Origin: Bacillus sp. N13C7
GTDB taxonomy: Bacteria; Bacillota; Bacilli; Bacillales; Bacillaceae
Assembly: GCF_026790065.1 (NCBI RefSeq)
Contig: NZ_JALAMO010000007.1
Coordinates: 50,181-114,180 of the forward strand
Length of the DNA stretch: 64,000 nucleotides
Direction: 5' to 3'
The notes under the pieces were generated by a model. It was not told the DNA's origin. It saw only the letters and a program-made list of their open reading frames with translations, and searched no databases. The position numbers and the translations under genes were made by a program. Shown here in pieces: positions 18,201 through 27,438 of this stretch (position 1 is the first letter of the stretch; each line of letters begins with the position of its first letter).

Positions 18201-19500
18201 GCCGTTCTCTTTTGCTTGTATCAAAGAAACCACCATCCTGTTTTTGCAGGTAATAGACTATGATCAGCCCGGCAATCGGAATGACCGCCAAGGAGACAGC
18301 GGTGCCGGCTAATGTGGCTAAGAAAAGAGGAAGACAAAATAGATAAGACCGGTATTTTGAGAATCCGCTCCAGAGCTGCTGCTCCGTCTGCCAGCTGAAG
18401 GACGGCCTTTTTTCATCTGCGGTTAACCGGATAAACGCTCCCGCCAGCAGCAATTCCATACACTGCACAAAAGTGAGAGCTGAAATGGGGTGGCCGCTGA
18501 TGAAGCCCGCAACCATAGCGACAAGGAGAAACCCGCCAGCTAATAGGCCTGAATAAAAGCGATATTTCGCCCAAAACAACGTTCTCCATTTAATCGGAAG
18601 CGTGATGAGCAGCATCCGATCGTTTTTTTCAATCGAGTATAAAAGGGCGATCGGCGAGCAAATCAGCAAAAGGGCGGAAATCACAATATAAATCACTTGC
18701 TGATTAAAGATGCCGGTGTTCATCATCTGGAACGAAAAGAAGCCGCTGAATGCCGCCATTACGACGTAATTTAACAGCATCGCTTTAGAGGAAATAAATC
18801 GGTTCCATTCTCTTTTGTAAAACGAAAATTCTGATCTCCGCAAAAAAGAATGCATCTTGCTTTGCTGCGGAGGCGCCTGCAGAAAGACAGGAAAGTCAAT
18901 GATCACCGCCCACAGTATATGAGCCGCGCAAAGCGGGATCGTGACGGCCGGCATAAAAGCAGCGCTGAGGCATACACAGGCGAATACGGCCGCATGCAGC
19001 AGGAACATCCAGCTTTTCTTTTTGGCGAAATAATTGCTTAGCACAACTCCAAATATAATCGAGTAAACGGTAAAAAACGAAAATCTGCCGAGCCAAAATA
19101 ATGTTTGTGCCCCAGACAGCGTTCCGTTTCCAAATAAGAACAGCGGTAAAATAAAAAAGAATAATGTTCTTCTCAAACAGGTGTCGACAAACAGAACGAC
19201 ACTCTGGGCGAGCCAAAAGCTCCGTGAAGAAATCGGCAGCAGGCAGCTCAGCTTCATATAAGATTCCTTCCATTGAGATGTCACGGATAGAAACACCATA
19301 TATGCGTTCATCAAGAGAAGTGCGAGTATGATATATGTTTTTCCCAACACCGATTCGTCAATGCCGGCCTGGCGGATCAGCCCGATTTCAAATACGGCCA
19401 GTATCACAAGGCCTGCGGCAATGCGGATGGCGTCCTTTTTCCCTTGCGGGCTGTACAGCTGTTTGAACAGCAGAGACATGATGGGGAATAGGTTATTCAT
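18190..19500 (-). CDS. albD: Subtilosin cluster ABC permease-like protein AlbD
   Basis: A 436-residue membrane protein with about ten to twelve hydrophobic segments spread over its whole length. It overlaps albC by eight bases and is probably the membrane partner of the AlbC ATPase in subtilosin export and self-protection. The overlap with albE at the 3' end again suggests tight coupling. Confidence 0.92.
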   Translation of the reverse strand: MNNLFPIMSLLFKQLYSPQGKKDAIRIAAGLVILAVFEIGLIRQAGIDESVLGKTYIILALLLMNAYMVFLSVTSQWKESYMKLSCLLPISSRSFWLAQSVVLFVDTCLRRTLFFFILPLFLFGNGTLSGAQTLFWLGRFSFFTVYSIIFGVVLSNYFAKKKSWMFLLHAAVFACVCLSAAFMPAVTIPLCAAHILWAVIIDFPVFLQAPPQQSKMHSFLRRSEFSFYKREWNRFISSKAMLLNYVVMAAFSGFFSFQMMNTGIFNQQVIYIVISALLLICSPIALLYSIEKNDRMLLITLPIKWRTLFWAKYRFYSGLLAGGFLLVAMVAGFISGHPISALTFVQCMELLLAGAFIRLTADEKRPSFSWQTEQQLWSGFSKYRSYLFCLPLFLATLAGTAVSLAVIPIAGLIIVYYLQKQDGGFFDTSKRERLGS

Positions 19501-20212
19501 GGCCGATCACCTCAAAAAATTCCCGCCGCAGATCAGTTTCCTCTTCAATCTGGATGACCTTTTGGATCTGTTTGTTGTGAAGAATGGCTGCATAATCACA
19601 AAATCTCTGTACCACATCGAGCAGATGGGAAGAAAACAAAATGGTTCCGCCAGCTTTACAGTACTCGCGCATTTTCTCATAAAACACTTCTATCGATTCC
19701 ACATCCAAACCGACGAGCGGCTCATCCAAAATAAACAGGGGAGCCCGCAGCAATAAGCCTGTCATCAACACAACCTTTTGCCTGTTTCCCAAGGACAGCT
19801 CCGAAATTCTCCTGTTGGTGTATTTGGAAAAATGAAAGGCCTCAGCCAAACTGGTAAACTGCTGTTCTGAAAAATCCTTTTGATAAAGCGAATGGACGAA
19901 AGACACATAGTCCTTCGCCGTAATTTCAGTAAACAGCAGCGGATAATCAGCGGCGAAGTAGCGGTGAATCTTCAGCTGATCTGATGTTTTTTGCGGCATG
20001 CCGGGCTCTGCTTCAATGCCGCACAGCGAAAAGCGCCCGCTAAAATTGCGGTTCACCCCTGTCAGTGTATTGATCAATGTCGTTTTTCCGGCGCCGTTTA
20101 CCCCAAGCAATCCGTAAACGGCGCCTTTTTCTAAATGTAAATCCACGTGTTCCAAGATGACGTTGTCCCGTTCATACCACACGGACACATCACGTATATC
20201 CAAAATGCTCAT
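19493..20212 (-). CDS. albC: Subtilosin ABC transporter ATPase AlbC
   Basis: A 239-residue ABC ATPase. The Walker A is GVNGAGKTT (about 37-45), the signature region LSLGNRQKVV replaces the canonical LSGGQ, and Walker B is LFILDEPLVGLD. It energises the AlbCD exporter, needed for immunity and probably export. Its ATG overlaps the albB stop as ATGA. Confidence 0.94.
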   Translation of the reverse strand: MSILDIRDVSVWYERDNVILEHVDLHLEKGAVYGLLGVNGAGKTTLINTLTGVNRNFSGRFSLCGIEAEPGMPQKTSDQLKIHRYFAADYPLLFTEITAKDYVSFVHSLYQKDFSEQQFTSLAEAFHFSKYTNRRISELSLGNRQKVVLMTGLLLRAPLFILDEPLVGLDVESIEVFYEKMREYCKAGGTILFSSHLLDVVQRFCDYAAILHNKQIQKVIQIEEETDLRREFFEVIGHE

Positions 20213-20370
20213 CGCGAGTCAGCCTTCCGCGCGCGCATCCCGAAAAGAATGGCAATGGCAATGAAGATCAGCGTAAATAAATAATCGCTTTTGACAAAAT
20301 AGACGACTGCGCCGATGACAAAGATAAATGAAAGGATATACAGTAAAATTCTTCTTTGTGCAGGTGACAA
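20209..20370 (-). CDS. albB: Small subtilosin immunity membrane protein AlbB
   Basis: A 53-residue protein starting at TTG 20370 with GGAGGG ahead. There are two hydrophobic segments (about 8-26 and 30-46) and a basic C-terminus (MRARKADSR). It is easy to miss because of its size and start codon. It lies 12 bases after albA and its TGA overlaps the albC ATG. In B. subtilis AlbB contributes to subtilosin self-resistance. Confidence 0.93.
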   Translation of the reverse strand: MSPAQRRILLYILSFIFVIGAVVYFVKSDYLFTLIFIAIAILFGMRARKADSR

Positions 20371-20382
20371 ATCGTTTCCCTC

Positions 20383-21729
20383 CTAAATAAGCTGGACCAC
20401 GTCTTCTAATTGTTCATTTTTCGCCCAGGAGCAAATGTTTTTCCGGTGATATTTGTTAGAGTTCAGTCCTTTTAGGTAACAGCCCCCGCAATAACCGCTG
20501 AACGGGCATTTGTCTTTCATGCAATGCTCGCTGAACCGCGGTGCCTGCGCTTGCCACAGTTTATGGACGAGAGGGGAGTTAAAGATGCTTTCATATGAAT
20601 CATGAAAGATATTTCCCAATGAAAATTCCTTTGGAAAGAGTGCGCACGGACGTACTTCACCGAACGGGCTGATTACGATGGATTTCCAGCCAGCGCCGCA
20701 ATTTGCCGCGCGTTTTCTCTCGTAGGGAATAATCGGAATCAGATCTTTAAACTCATCAATGATATTTTGCTCGTACTCCATAAATTTGCGGTGCTGCTCG
20801 GCATCTTTCGTTGGGTGGACGATATCTCTGCCTCTTCCGAAATCATCAACCCAATTGTAAGAGAACGCCTTCGCCCCGAGATCTCGAACCTTTTGGGCCA
20901 TCTCGTGGATTTCCCACATGTTTTTTTCAAAAACGGACATGGCGACTCTGACAAATATACCGTGGTCACTCAACAATTTTATCGTTTTACAAGTTTGGGC
21001 AAAAGAGCCTTTTCTCCCTCTAAAGGAATCGTGGACCTCAGAATTGACACTATCAAGGGAAATGCCGACAATGATTTTTTGCTTGTATGCCTTCAAAAGC
21101 TCCAGGCTCTCTTTTCGCATGAGTGTTCCATTTGTTAAGACAGCGACCTTTTTGAACTTTTTACACACATAGTCAAGAATCTCATTGGCGTTCGGATGGA
21201 CAAAGATTTCTCCGCCCGTGATTTCACATGTCAATACTCCGTTATCAAACAGCATATCAGCCGTTTTCTTAAATTGCTCAATCGATACGGTGCCGAGCGC
21301 TTCCGGCGAGCTTTCCAAATAACAGTGGGCGCATTTCAAATTGCAGCGGTGCGTCAGCTCAAAGGTGGCGTGCAGCGGCATTGGAAATTCATTGCTTCCG
21401 CTCGTGGTAATTGTATGGCGGTCGGCCCGATTTCCCAGCTGGATGACCTGCTTGTTCAGGAGCATGTTGAGCATGTCATAATACCAGTCTTTATGGTCTT
21501 CCGGTGATTCATCGTACACAGCGCATTGTTCTGCTAAAATCTGTTTAGCCGTTTTTTGCCCATCCATTCGCATGCAAAGCTCATAAGCCGTTTTGTTAAG
21601 ATCCAAATACTCAAAGTCAGAAATCGAAACATTATCACGCAAGTAGTCGATTTCTAACACGCCGCCCTCAGGAAGCTGGTGAACTCTTACACTTTCATTA
21701 ATAAATGGAAACATCTGCTCTATAAACAA
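20383..21729 (-). CDS. albA: Radical SAM sactisynthase AlbA
   Basis: A 448-residue enzyme that makes the three thioether links between Cys sulphurs and alpha carbons in pre-subtilosin. The radical SAM cluster CNLKCAHC has Cys at 129, 133 and 136, and a second iron-sulphur site (SPASM type) is formed by the C-terminal Cys-rich region CMKDKCPFSGYCGGC. An N-terminal peptide-recognition domain fills about 1-110. The start is TTG at 21727-21729. It is separated from sboA by a strong hairpin and overlapped by sboX. Confidence 0.96.
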   Translation of the reverse strand: MFIEQMFPFINESVRVHQLPEGGVLEIDYLRDNVSISDFEYLDLNKTAYELCMRMDGQKTAKQILAEQCAVYDESPEDHKDWYYDMLNMLLNKQVIQLGNRADRHTITTSGSNEFPMPLHATFELTHRCNLKCAHCYLESSPEALGTVSIEQFKKTADMLFDNGVLTCEITGGEIFVHPNANEILDYVCKKFKKVAVLTNGTLMRKESLELLKAYKQKIIVGISLDSVNSEVHDSFRGRKGSFAQTCKTIKLLSDHGIFVRVAMSVFEKNMWEIHEMAQKVRDLGAKAFSYNWVDDFGRGRDIVHPTKDAEQHRKFMEYEQNIIDEFKDLIPIIPYERKRAANCGAGWKSIVISPFGEVRPCALFPKEFSLGNIFHDSYESIFNSPLVHKLWQAQAPRFSEHCMKDKCPFSGYCGGCYLKGLNSNKYHRKNICSWAKNEQLEDVVQLI

Positions 21730-21907
21730 AATACCATCCCCTCTGCATATGATTCAAATGAAAAACGGTTGTGTATGTATAACCAAGAGGTAGATTTTTA
21801 GTTAAAAATTGTAATTTACTTAAAAAGGGCATAGTAGAATGACTATGCCCTTTTGGGAGATCCTTACCCCCATAGACCGAATAGACCTGTTGCACCGGCA
21901 ATTTCAA
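21698..21907 (-). CDS. sboX: Bacteriocin-like ORF SboX, variant form
   Basis: An open frame of 69 residues starting at ATG inside sboA, out of frame with it, and running across the hairpin into the start of albA (32-base overlap). The first 38 residues (MKLPVQQVYSVYGG onward) match SboX of B. subtilis, which as I recall is about 50 residues. Here the frame after FLTKN differs (LPLGYTYTTVFH) and reads further, as expected from a small indel between sboA and albA. It is basic, with no clear membrane segment. Real translation has never been self-evident for this frame, hence the moderate confidence. Confidence 0.5.
   Translation of the reverse strand: MKLPVQQVYSVYGGKDLPKGHSHSTMPFLSKLQFLTKNLPLGYTYTTVFHLNHMQRGWYFVYRADVSIY
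21823..21854 (-). terminator. Intercistronic hairpin between sboA and albA
   Basis: A perfect 12-base inverted repeat (AAAAGGGCATAG / CTATGCCCTTTT) with an eight-base loop, right after the sboA stop and before albA. It probably gives a partial terminator or 3' stabiliser, allowing much more sboA than alb mRNA. Confidence 0.85.
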
Positions 21908-21995
21908 AATCAGGGATAGGACCGTCCACTAGACAAGCGGCTCCGATCGAGCATGTTGCACAACCTTTGTTTTCCACAATGACAGCTTTTTTCAT
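21864..21995 (-). CDS. sboA: Subtilosin A precursor peptide
   Basis: A 43-residue precursor read from ATG 21995 with GGGAGGA upstream. Residues 1-8 (MKKAVIVE) are the leader; the 35-residue core begins NKGCATCS. Core Cys 4, 7 and 13 and acceptors Phe22, Thr28 and Phe31 are all present, the canonical subtilosin A pattern. The product is a cyclic sactibiotic active on Gram-positive bacteria including Listeria. Expression in B. subtilis is raised by oxygen limitation (ResDE) and repressed by AbrB; neither site was defined here. The gene is below common length cut-offs, so check it is not missed. Confidence 0.97.
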   Translation of the reverse strand: MKKAVIVENKGCATCSIGAACLVDGPIPDFEIAGATGLFGLWG

Positions 21996-22047
21996 AATTG
22001 AATCCTCCCTTTTTTTGTTTTTTCTAGCAGATCTATGTTGTACTTTT

Positions 22048-22076
22048 ATGATAAAACTATTAAATTACCAATTCAA
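22048..22076 (-). promoter_or_regulatory. Promoter of sboA-alb operon
   Basis: On the minus strand TTGAAT (22076-22071) and TATCAT (22053-22048) with a 17-base spacer, about 50 bases ahead of the sboA start. Upstream AT-rich DNA to about 22200 would hold the AbrB and ResD sites known for this promoter, but I could not define them. Confidence 0.65.
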
Positions 22077-22239
22077 TACATATATTTTGAAGAAAATGTG
22101 AAATGAAAACGTTAGATTTCAGAAAAGTGTAACATTTCCTAAGGGTAATTAGTGATATCATTTTCTCTTCTATTAAGGAAATGCTTTTTATGAGGTTTAT
22201 CTTCAAATCTGATGAGCAATGATGGTAAGATAGAAGCAG

Positions 22240-22268
22240 TTGAAGTTTACAAACCGAATGATTATACT
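22240..22268 (+). promoter_or_regulatory. Promoter of ywiB-argS
   Basis: TTGAAG at 22240-22245 and TATACT at 22263-22268, spacer 17, 39 bases ahead of the ywiB start. The remaining sboA-ywiB interval (22077-22239) is AT-rich with no other gene seen. Confidence 0.6.
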
Positions 22269-22307
22269 ATTCAAGTCAAAGTGGAATGATGAAAAGGACG
22301 TGTCAGA

Positions 22308-22736
22308 ATGAAGCAGGAGACACCGATAACAATCCATGTGAAGTCTGTGATCGAGGATGACGGTAATCAGGAAGTCATCGAATTCCGCACCACCGGATTT
22401 TACTATGTAAAACAAAATAAAGTGTATCTATCTTATTATGAAGAACACGACTTAGGCAAAGTAAAAACGATTGTGAAAGTGAGCGAAGGCGAAGTGCTGG
22501 TCATGAGGTCAGGCGCTGTCAAAATGAATCAGCGTTTCGTAACGGGAGCTGCCACAATTGCTAAATATAAGATGTCATTTGGTGAGCTTGAGCTGAAAAC
22601 AAGCACAAAATCGATACATTCTGATCTCGGTGAAGAAAAAGGCCGTATCAGCATCGCATATGACATGCATGTCGGAGACGAGCAGCAGCATTTACATAAT
22701 ATGACGATCACGTATGAGGGAGGAACTCACGCATGA
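22308..22736 (+). CDS. ywiB: YwiB, DUF1934 beta-barrel protein
   Basis: A 142-residue soluble protein of the DUF1934/YwiB family, calycin-like beta-barrel in known structures, with alternating beta-strand patterns throughout and no catalytic motif. ATG is preceded by AAAGGAC. Its stop overlaps the argS ATG, so it is translationally coupled to arginyl-tRNA synthetase, an arrangement common in Bacillus. Function unknown. Confidence 0.9.
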   Translation: MKQETPITIHVKSVIEDDGNQEVIEFRTTGFYYVKQNKVYLSYYEEHDLGKVKTIVKVSEGEVLVMRSGAVKMNQRFVTGAATIAKYKMSFGELELKTSTKSIHSDLGEEKGRISIAYDMHVGDEQQHLHNMTITYEGGTHA

Positions 22737-24403
22737 ACATTGCGGAACAAATGAAGGACGTGCTGAAAGAAGAAATCAAAGCGGCCGTTCTGAAAGCGGG
22801 ACTGGCTGAAGAAAGCCAGCTTCCTAATGTCGTTTTAGAAACACCGAAAGATAAAACACACGGCGATTACTCAACAAATATGGCGATGCAGCTGGCGAGA
22901 GTCGCAAAAAAAGCGCCGCGCCAAATCGCTGAAGAAATTGTCGCTCATTTTGATAAAGGAAAGGCTTCGATTGAAAAACTGGATATCGCCGGCCCGGGTT
23001 TTATCAATTTCTATATGAACAATCAATATTTAACAAAGCTGATTCCGTCTGTATTGGAAGCAGGGGAAGCATACGGGGAAACGAACATCGGAAAAGGTGA
23101 GCGCATCCAGGTAGAATTCGTATCAGCGAATCCGACGGGAGACCTTCACCTCGGCCACGCGCGCGGTGCAGCTGTCGGCGATTCCCTGTGCAATGTTCTT
23201 TCAAAAGCGGGCTATGATGTGAGCCGCGAATACTACATTAACGATGCCGGAAACCAAATCAACAACCTGGCGCTTTCTGTTGAAGTCCGTTACTTTGAAG
23301 CGCTCGGCTTGGAAAAACCGATGCCTGAGGATGGCTACCGCGGCGAGGATATCATTGCAATCGGAAAGCGTCTCGCTGAGGAATACGGCGACCGTTTCGT
23401 CAACGAAGAGGAAAGCGAACGCCTCGCGTTTTTCCGTGAATACGGCCTGAAATACGAGCTGGAAAAGCTTCGCAAGGACTTGGAGAACTTCCGTGTGCCG
23501 TTCGATGTGTGGTATTCCGAAACGTCACTGTACCAAAACGGAAAAATCGACACGGCGCTTGAAGCGCTCCGCGAAAAAGGCCATGTCTATGAAGAAGACG
23601 GCGCGACTTGGTTCCGCTCCACGGCGTTCGGCGATGATAAAGACCGCGTATTGATCAAGAAGGACGGCACGTACACGTACCTGCTGCCTGATATCGCATA
23701 CCATAAGGACAAGCTTGACCGCGGCTTTGATAAGCTGATCAACGTTTGGGGCGCCGATCACCACGGCTACATCCCGCGTATGAAAGCGGCAATCGAAGCG
23801 CTGGGCTATGAAAAAGGAACGCTTGAAGTAGAAATCATTCAGCTCGTACACCTTTACAAAAACGGCGAGAAAATGAAAATGAGCAAACGGACGGGTAAAG
23901 CGGTAACGATGCGCGACCTGATTGAAGAAGTCGGCTTGGATGCCGTTCGTTACTTCTTTGCGATGCGCAGTGCGGATACGCATATGGATTTTGACTTAGA
24001 TCTTGCTGTATCAACATCTAACGAAAACCCTGTGTATTATGCACAATACGCACATGCCCGTATTTGCAGCATGCTTCGCCAAGGGGAAGAGCAGGGACTT
24101 AAGCCGGCGGCGGATCTTGATTTCAGCCATATTCAATCAGAAAAAGAATATGACCTGCTGAAAACGATCGGCGGCTTCCCAGAGGCAGTGGCGGAAGCGG
24201 CGGAAAAGCGAATTCCGCACCGTGTCACAAACTATATTTATGATCTGGCTTCTGCTCTGCACAGCTTCTACAATGCAGAGAAGGTCATTGATCCTGAAAA
24301 TAAAGAGAAGAGCCGCGCACGCCTGGCTTTAATGAAGGCAACGCAAATTACGCTGAACAACGCGCTTCAGCTGATCGGCGTATCGGCTCCGGAAAAAATG
24401 TAA
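22733..24403 (+). CDS. argS: Arginyl-tRNA synthetase
   Basis: Class I synthetase that attaches arginine to tRNA-Arg, 556 residues. The N-terminal Add1 domain (about 1-90) is followed by the HIGH-type signature HLGHARGA near residue 143, the catalytic fold, a KMSKRTGK loop near 385, and the all-alpha anticodon-binding DALR domain at the C-terminus. It starts with an ATGA overlap on ywiB and ends at a strong terminator. Confidence 0.97.
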   Translation: MNIAEQMKDVLKEEIKAAVLKAGLAEESQLPNVVLETPKDKTHGDYSTNMAMQLARVAKKAPRQIAEEIVAHFDKGKASIEKLDIAGPGFINFYMNNQYLTKLIPSVLEAGEAYGETNIGKGERIQVEFVSANPTGDLHLGHARGAAVGDSLCNVLSKAGYDVSREYYINDAGNQINNLALSVEVRYFEALGLEKPMPEDGYRGEDIIAIGKRLAEEYGDRFVNEEESERLAFFREYGLKYELEKLRKDLENFRVPFDVWYSETSLYQNGKIDTALEALREKGHVYEEDGATWFRSTAFGDDKDRVLIKKDGTYTYLLPDIAYHKDKLDRGFDKLINVWGADHHGYIPRMKAAIEALGYEKGTLEVEIIQLVHLYKNGEKMKMSKRTGKAVTMRDLIEEVGLDAVRYFFAMRSADTHMDFDLDLAVSTSNENPVYYAQYAHARICSMLRQGEEQGLKPAADLDFSHIQSEKEYDLLKTIGGFPEAVAEAAEKRIPHRVTNYIYDLASALHSFYNAEKVIDPENKEKSRARLALMKATQITLNNALQLIGVSAPEKM

Positions 24404-24412
24404 TTGATGACG

Positions 24413-24445
24413 AAAGGGCAAAGTCTTCGGACTTTGCCCTTTTTT
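24413..24445 (+). terminator. Terminator of ywiB-argS
   Basis: AAAGGGCAAAGTC / GACTTTGCCCTTT arms with a four-base loop and a T run. Confidence 0.9.
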
Positions 24446-24457
24446 ATGAGGAAAACG

Positions 24458-24500
24458 TGTGATGTAATTCACAATCCTGTTTGCTGAGTTTTTGTATGAT
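24458..24500 (+). promoter_or_regulatory. Fnr-dependent promoter of narK-fnr
   Basis: Fnr box TGTGA-TGTAAT-TCACA at 24458-24473 and a -10 TATGAT at 24495-24500. With a start point near 24507 the box is centred at about -41.5, the class II activator position. Confidence 0.85.
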
Positions 24501-24537
24501 AAGACTGATTATTGAATCATTGAAAGGGGCAAGCCAA

Positions 24538-25725
24538 ATGATCAACCGTCAACACATTCAATTATCGTTACAGTCATTAAGCTTGGTGGCAGGGTTTATG
24601 GTTTGGGTTCTGATTTCATCACTTATTTCCCAAATCACATTAGATATTCCTTTAAGCAAAGGCGAGATTTCTTTGGTGACGGCGATTCCCGTGATTCTTG
24701 GATCGCTACTCCGCATTCCTTTAGGGTATTTGACGAACAGGTTTGGCGCGCGGCTGATGTTTATGATCAGCTTCATCCTGCTTTTGCTTCCGGTGTTTTG
24801 GATCAGTATCGCGGATTCTTTGTTTGACTTAATCGCGGGCGGTTTTTTCTTAGGGATCGGGGGAGCGGTATTCTCCATTGGAGTGACATCCCTTCCGAAG
24901 TATTATCCGAAAGAAAAGCACGGTGTCATCAATGGGATTTATGGAGCCGGAAACATCGGAACCGCCATTACCACATTTGCGGCGCCTGTTATCGCACAAA
25001 CTGCGGGCTGGAAAGCAACCGTGCAGATGTATATGGTGCTGCTGGCTGTCTTTGCATTGCTGCACGTATTGTTTGGAGACCGGCATGAGAAAAAAGTGAA
25101 TGTTTCCGTAAAAACTCAAATCAAAGCCGTTTATCGAAATCATATTCTGTGGTTTTTAAGCTTGTTTTATTTTATTACGTTTGGCGCCTTTGTCGCCTTC
25201 ACCATCTATCTGCCGAACTTTCTGGCGGAGCACTTTGGGCTGAATCCAGCGGACGCCGGTTTGCGGACGGCTGGCTTTATTGCCGTCTCCACGCTGCTCA
25301 GGCCTGCGGGCGGATTCCTGGCTGATAAAATGAGCCCGCTCCGCATCTTGATGTTCATATTTGCGGGGCTTACTTTATCAGGCATCATCTTATCATTTTC
25401 GCCGACGATCGGCCTTTATACGTTTGGGTCATTAACGGTGGCAGTCTGCTCAGGCATAGGAAACGGGACCGTTTTTAAACTGGTGCCTTTCTATTTTTCG
25501 AAGCAAGCGGGAATTGCCAACGGGATTGTGTCTGCTATGGGCGGATTAGGAGGTTTTTTCCCTCCGCTGATACTGGCGAGTGTCTTTCAGGCAACAGGCC
25601 AATACGCGATCGGCTTTATGGCGCTTTCAGAAGTAGCGTTAGCGAGCTTTGTTCTTGTCATATGGATGTATTGGCAGGAAAGAATGAAAACGCACATGGA
25701 GAGAAACAGTCAGAGCGTCAACTAG
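24538..25725 (+). CDS. narK: Nitrite extrusion / nitrate transporter NarK
   Basis: A major-facilitator protein of 395 residues with about 12 membrane segments. The nitrate-signature glycine-rich stretches GGGFFLGIGGAVFSIGVTSL-like and GIVSAMGGLGGFFPP are present, typical of NarK/NarU carriers. It exchanges or exports nitrite during nitrate respiration. ATG 24538 has AAAGGGG; the longer upstream frame starts inside the promoter. It is first in the narK-fnr transcript under an Fnr box. Confidence 0.95.
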   Translation: MINRQHIQLSLQSLSLVAGFMVWVLISSLISQITLDIPLSKGEISLVTAIPVILGSLLRIPLGYLTNRFGARLMFMISFILLLLPVFWISIADSLFDLIAGGFFLGIGGAVFSIGVTSLPKYYPKEKHGVINGIYGAGNIGTAITTFAAPVIAQTAGWKATVQMYMVLLAVFALLHVLFGDRHEKKVNVSVKTQIKAVYRNHILWFLSLFYFITFGAFVAFTIYLPNFLAEHFGLNPADAGLRTAGFIAVSTLLRPAGGFLADKMSPLRILMFIFAGLTLSGIILSFSPTIGLYTFGSLTVAVCSGIGNGTVFKLVPFYFSKQAGIANGIVSAMGGLGGFFPPLILASVFQATGQYAIGFMALSEVALASFVLVIWMYWQERMKTHMERNSQSVN

Positions 25726-25825
25726 CAATGGGGCATTCACAAGATTGTTAGTTTTTTCTGGGTGGGTGCAAATCAATTCACGTTACAATAAACATACGCA
25801 ACGTGACTTTCTTCGAGGTGAGCTC

Positions 25826-26542
25826 ATGAATTTTCTCTCTGTCCGACCATCTGATAGTGACTTTCTTTCCAGCAGTCTGCATGAATTGCTGGAATCAATC
25901 AGCACGAAAAGAAAAATGGAAAAACACACGTATTTGTTTCGAGAAGGAATGGATGCAGAAGAGCTTTATCTGATTCAATCGGGACTCATTGAAATTGGCA
26001 AGCTGACGTCTGACGGTAAAGACCTGACGCTTAGAATCTGCCAAAAAAACGATATCGTCGGGGAATTAACACTTTTTACTGAGGAACCGAGATATATGCT
26101 CAGTGCAAAGGTGCTAGAGGATGGCGAGGTGCTCGTCATTAATAAAAACAAGCTGGAAAAGGAATTAATCCAAAACGGTGCTTTGACATTTGAGTTTATG
26201 AAATGGATGAGCACCCATCTCCGGAAAATACAGTCCAAAATCAGGGATCTGCTGCTTCACGGCAAAAAGGGTGCGCTCTATTCCACTCTTATCCGCTTAT
26301 CAAACAGCTATGGGGTGGAACGAAGCGACGGCATTCTGATTAATATTACGCTGACAAATCAGGATTTGGCAAAATTTTGCGCAGCAGCAAGAGAAAGTGT
26401 CAACCGCATGCTGGGAGATCTCCGCAAACAAGGGGTTATTTCGATAGACGAATCCGGAAAAATTATTTTGCACAAGCGGGATTTTTTACGATGCGAGATT
26501 GAATGTGAAAACTGTCCGCTGGAGATTTGCAATATTGACTGA
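25826..26542 (+). CDS. fnr: Anaerobic regulator Fnr
   Basis: A 238-residue Crp/Fnr family regulator with an N-terminal cyclic-nucleotide-like beta barrel, a long dimer helix and a C-terminal helix-turn-helix (NQDLAKFCAAARESVNRML). Unlike the E. coli type, the oxygen-sensing 4Fe-4S cluster is C-terminal: Cys 227, 230 and 235 near the end, with Asp141 as the known fourth ligand. ATG 25826 follows GAGGTG. It activates narK-fnr, arfM and narGHJI through TGTGA-N6-TCACA boxes, all visible in this window. Confidence 0.97.
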   Translation: MNFLSVRPSDSDFLSSSLHELLESISTKRKMEKHTYLFREGMDAEELYLIQSGLIEIGKLTSDGKDLTLRICQKNDIVGELTLFTEEPRYMLSAKVLEDGEVLVINKNKLEKELIQNGALTFEFMKWMSTHLRKIQSKIRDLLLHGKKGALYSTLIRLSNSYGVERSDGILINITLTNQDLAKFCAAARESVNRMLGDLRKQGVISIDESGKIILHKRDFLRCEIECENCPLEICNID

Positions 26543-26543
26543 G

Positions 26544-26576
26544 AAAACCAAGGGCCGCTGGCGGTCCTTGGTTTTT
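26544..26576. terminator. Bidirectional terminator fnr/ywiC
   Basis: AAAACCAAGG / CCTTGGTTTT perfect stem with a GC-rich loop of 12 or so, between converging genes. Confidence 0.88.
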
Positions 26577-27295
26577 CATCTTGTGATAAAGAGACACATG
26601 ACGGCGAAAAAGACGCAGGCATTCACGATTTCCAGAATGCCGACCGTTTTGACAGGCCAATTCCTTCCGTGAAAGAACCATGCCCGCAAACTGCTTGGAA
26701 TAAAAGCAAGAAAAGCCCATCCTGCTCCGAGAAGAGCCGCTAGAAAGGGGAGCAGCAGGTGATATCCCCATGACCAGTATGCAAATGCCCTGTTTTTTCT
26801 CTCCCGTATCACCGACTTCACATAAAAGGAACTCCCGATAAAAAATAAAGCGGATTGCATGAATATAAACCAAGCCCAGCCGTCGAGTGTTCCAGTCCCC
26901 AGCCAGCAGCTTGCAAGCCCGCCTGAACAAAAGAACAAGACACCCGCAATATCATTCACTAGCGCCCGTTCGTTTTTTCGGCGGGCATAATACATATGGA
27001 TGAGAAACAGCGGCAATAAAGAAACGCCAACCCAGAAGAGCGGCGGCTTATGAAAAACAGAGACAATCAAAAAGCAGCAGGCCGGAAAACCGTAAAACCA
27101 TATCCACTTTTGATAGGGTTTGATTTGTTTCTTTTTCAAGGCGAGCGAAACGGGATAAACCGCCAAGTAAAGGAAAAGCCAGCCTAGGAAGAGCGGAATA
27201 TGCCAGAAAACAGGGCCTCCCTTGACCATCCCGAGCAAAAATGGAATCAGCAGCATCGCCCATGCACCGTGCTGCTTCGGAATTAGCGCCTTCAT
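26576..27295 (-). CDS. ywiC: YwiC-like integral membrane protein
   Basis: A 239-residue membrane protein with about seven to eight hydrophobic segments and the N-terminal motif PKQHGAWAMLLIPF, characteristic of the YwiC family. AAAGGAGG precedes ATG 27295. It lies divergent from arfM within the nitrate respiration block, so a role in anaerobic metabolism is a guess by location only. Function unknown. Confidence 0.9.
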   Translation of the reverse strand: MKALIPKQHGAWAMLLIPFLLGMVKGGPVFWHIPLFLGWLFLYLAVYPVSLALKKKQIKPYQKWIWFYGFPACCFLIVSVFHKPPLFWVGVSLLPLFLIHMYYARRKNERALVNDIAGVLFFCSGGLASCWLGTGTLDGWAWFIFMQSALFFIGSSFYVKSVIRERKNRAFAYWSWGYHLLLPFLAALLGAGWAFLAFIPSSLRAWFFHGRNWPVKTVGILEIVNACVFFAVMCLFITR

Positions 27296-27365
27296 CAAAA
27301 TCCTCCTTTTTAATTTCATTATAAATGCTGTCATCCTCCAGATGAGTGACATTCATCATACAAGC

Positions 27366-27408
27366 TGTGAAATACATCACTGCTGTACAGGCTCAATCGG
27401 GCTACACT
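27366..27408 (+). promoter_or_regulatory. Fnr-dependent promoter of arfM
   Basis: Perfect box TGTGA-AATACA-TCACT at 27366-27381 and a -10 TACACT at 27403-27408; box centre again about 41.5 bases before the expected start. Confidence 0.85.
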
Positions 27409-27438
27409 AAAGCTATCCTTAACACAGGAGGCTTTCCT

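Noticed and set aside
24481-24537. N-terminal extension of NarK
   Set aside because: It would begin before the predicted -10, so it cannot be on the Fnr-driven transcript.
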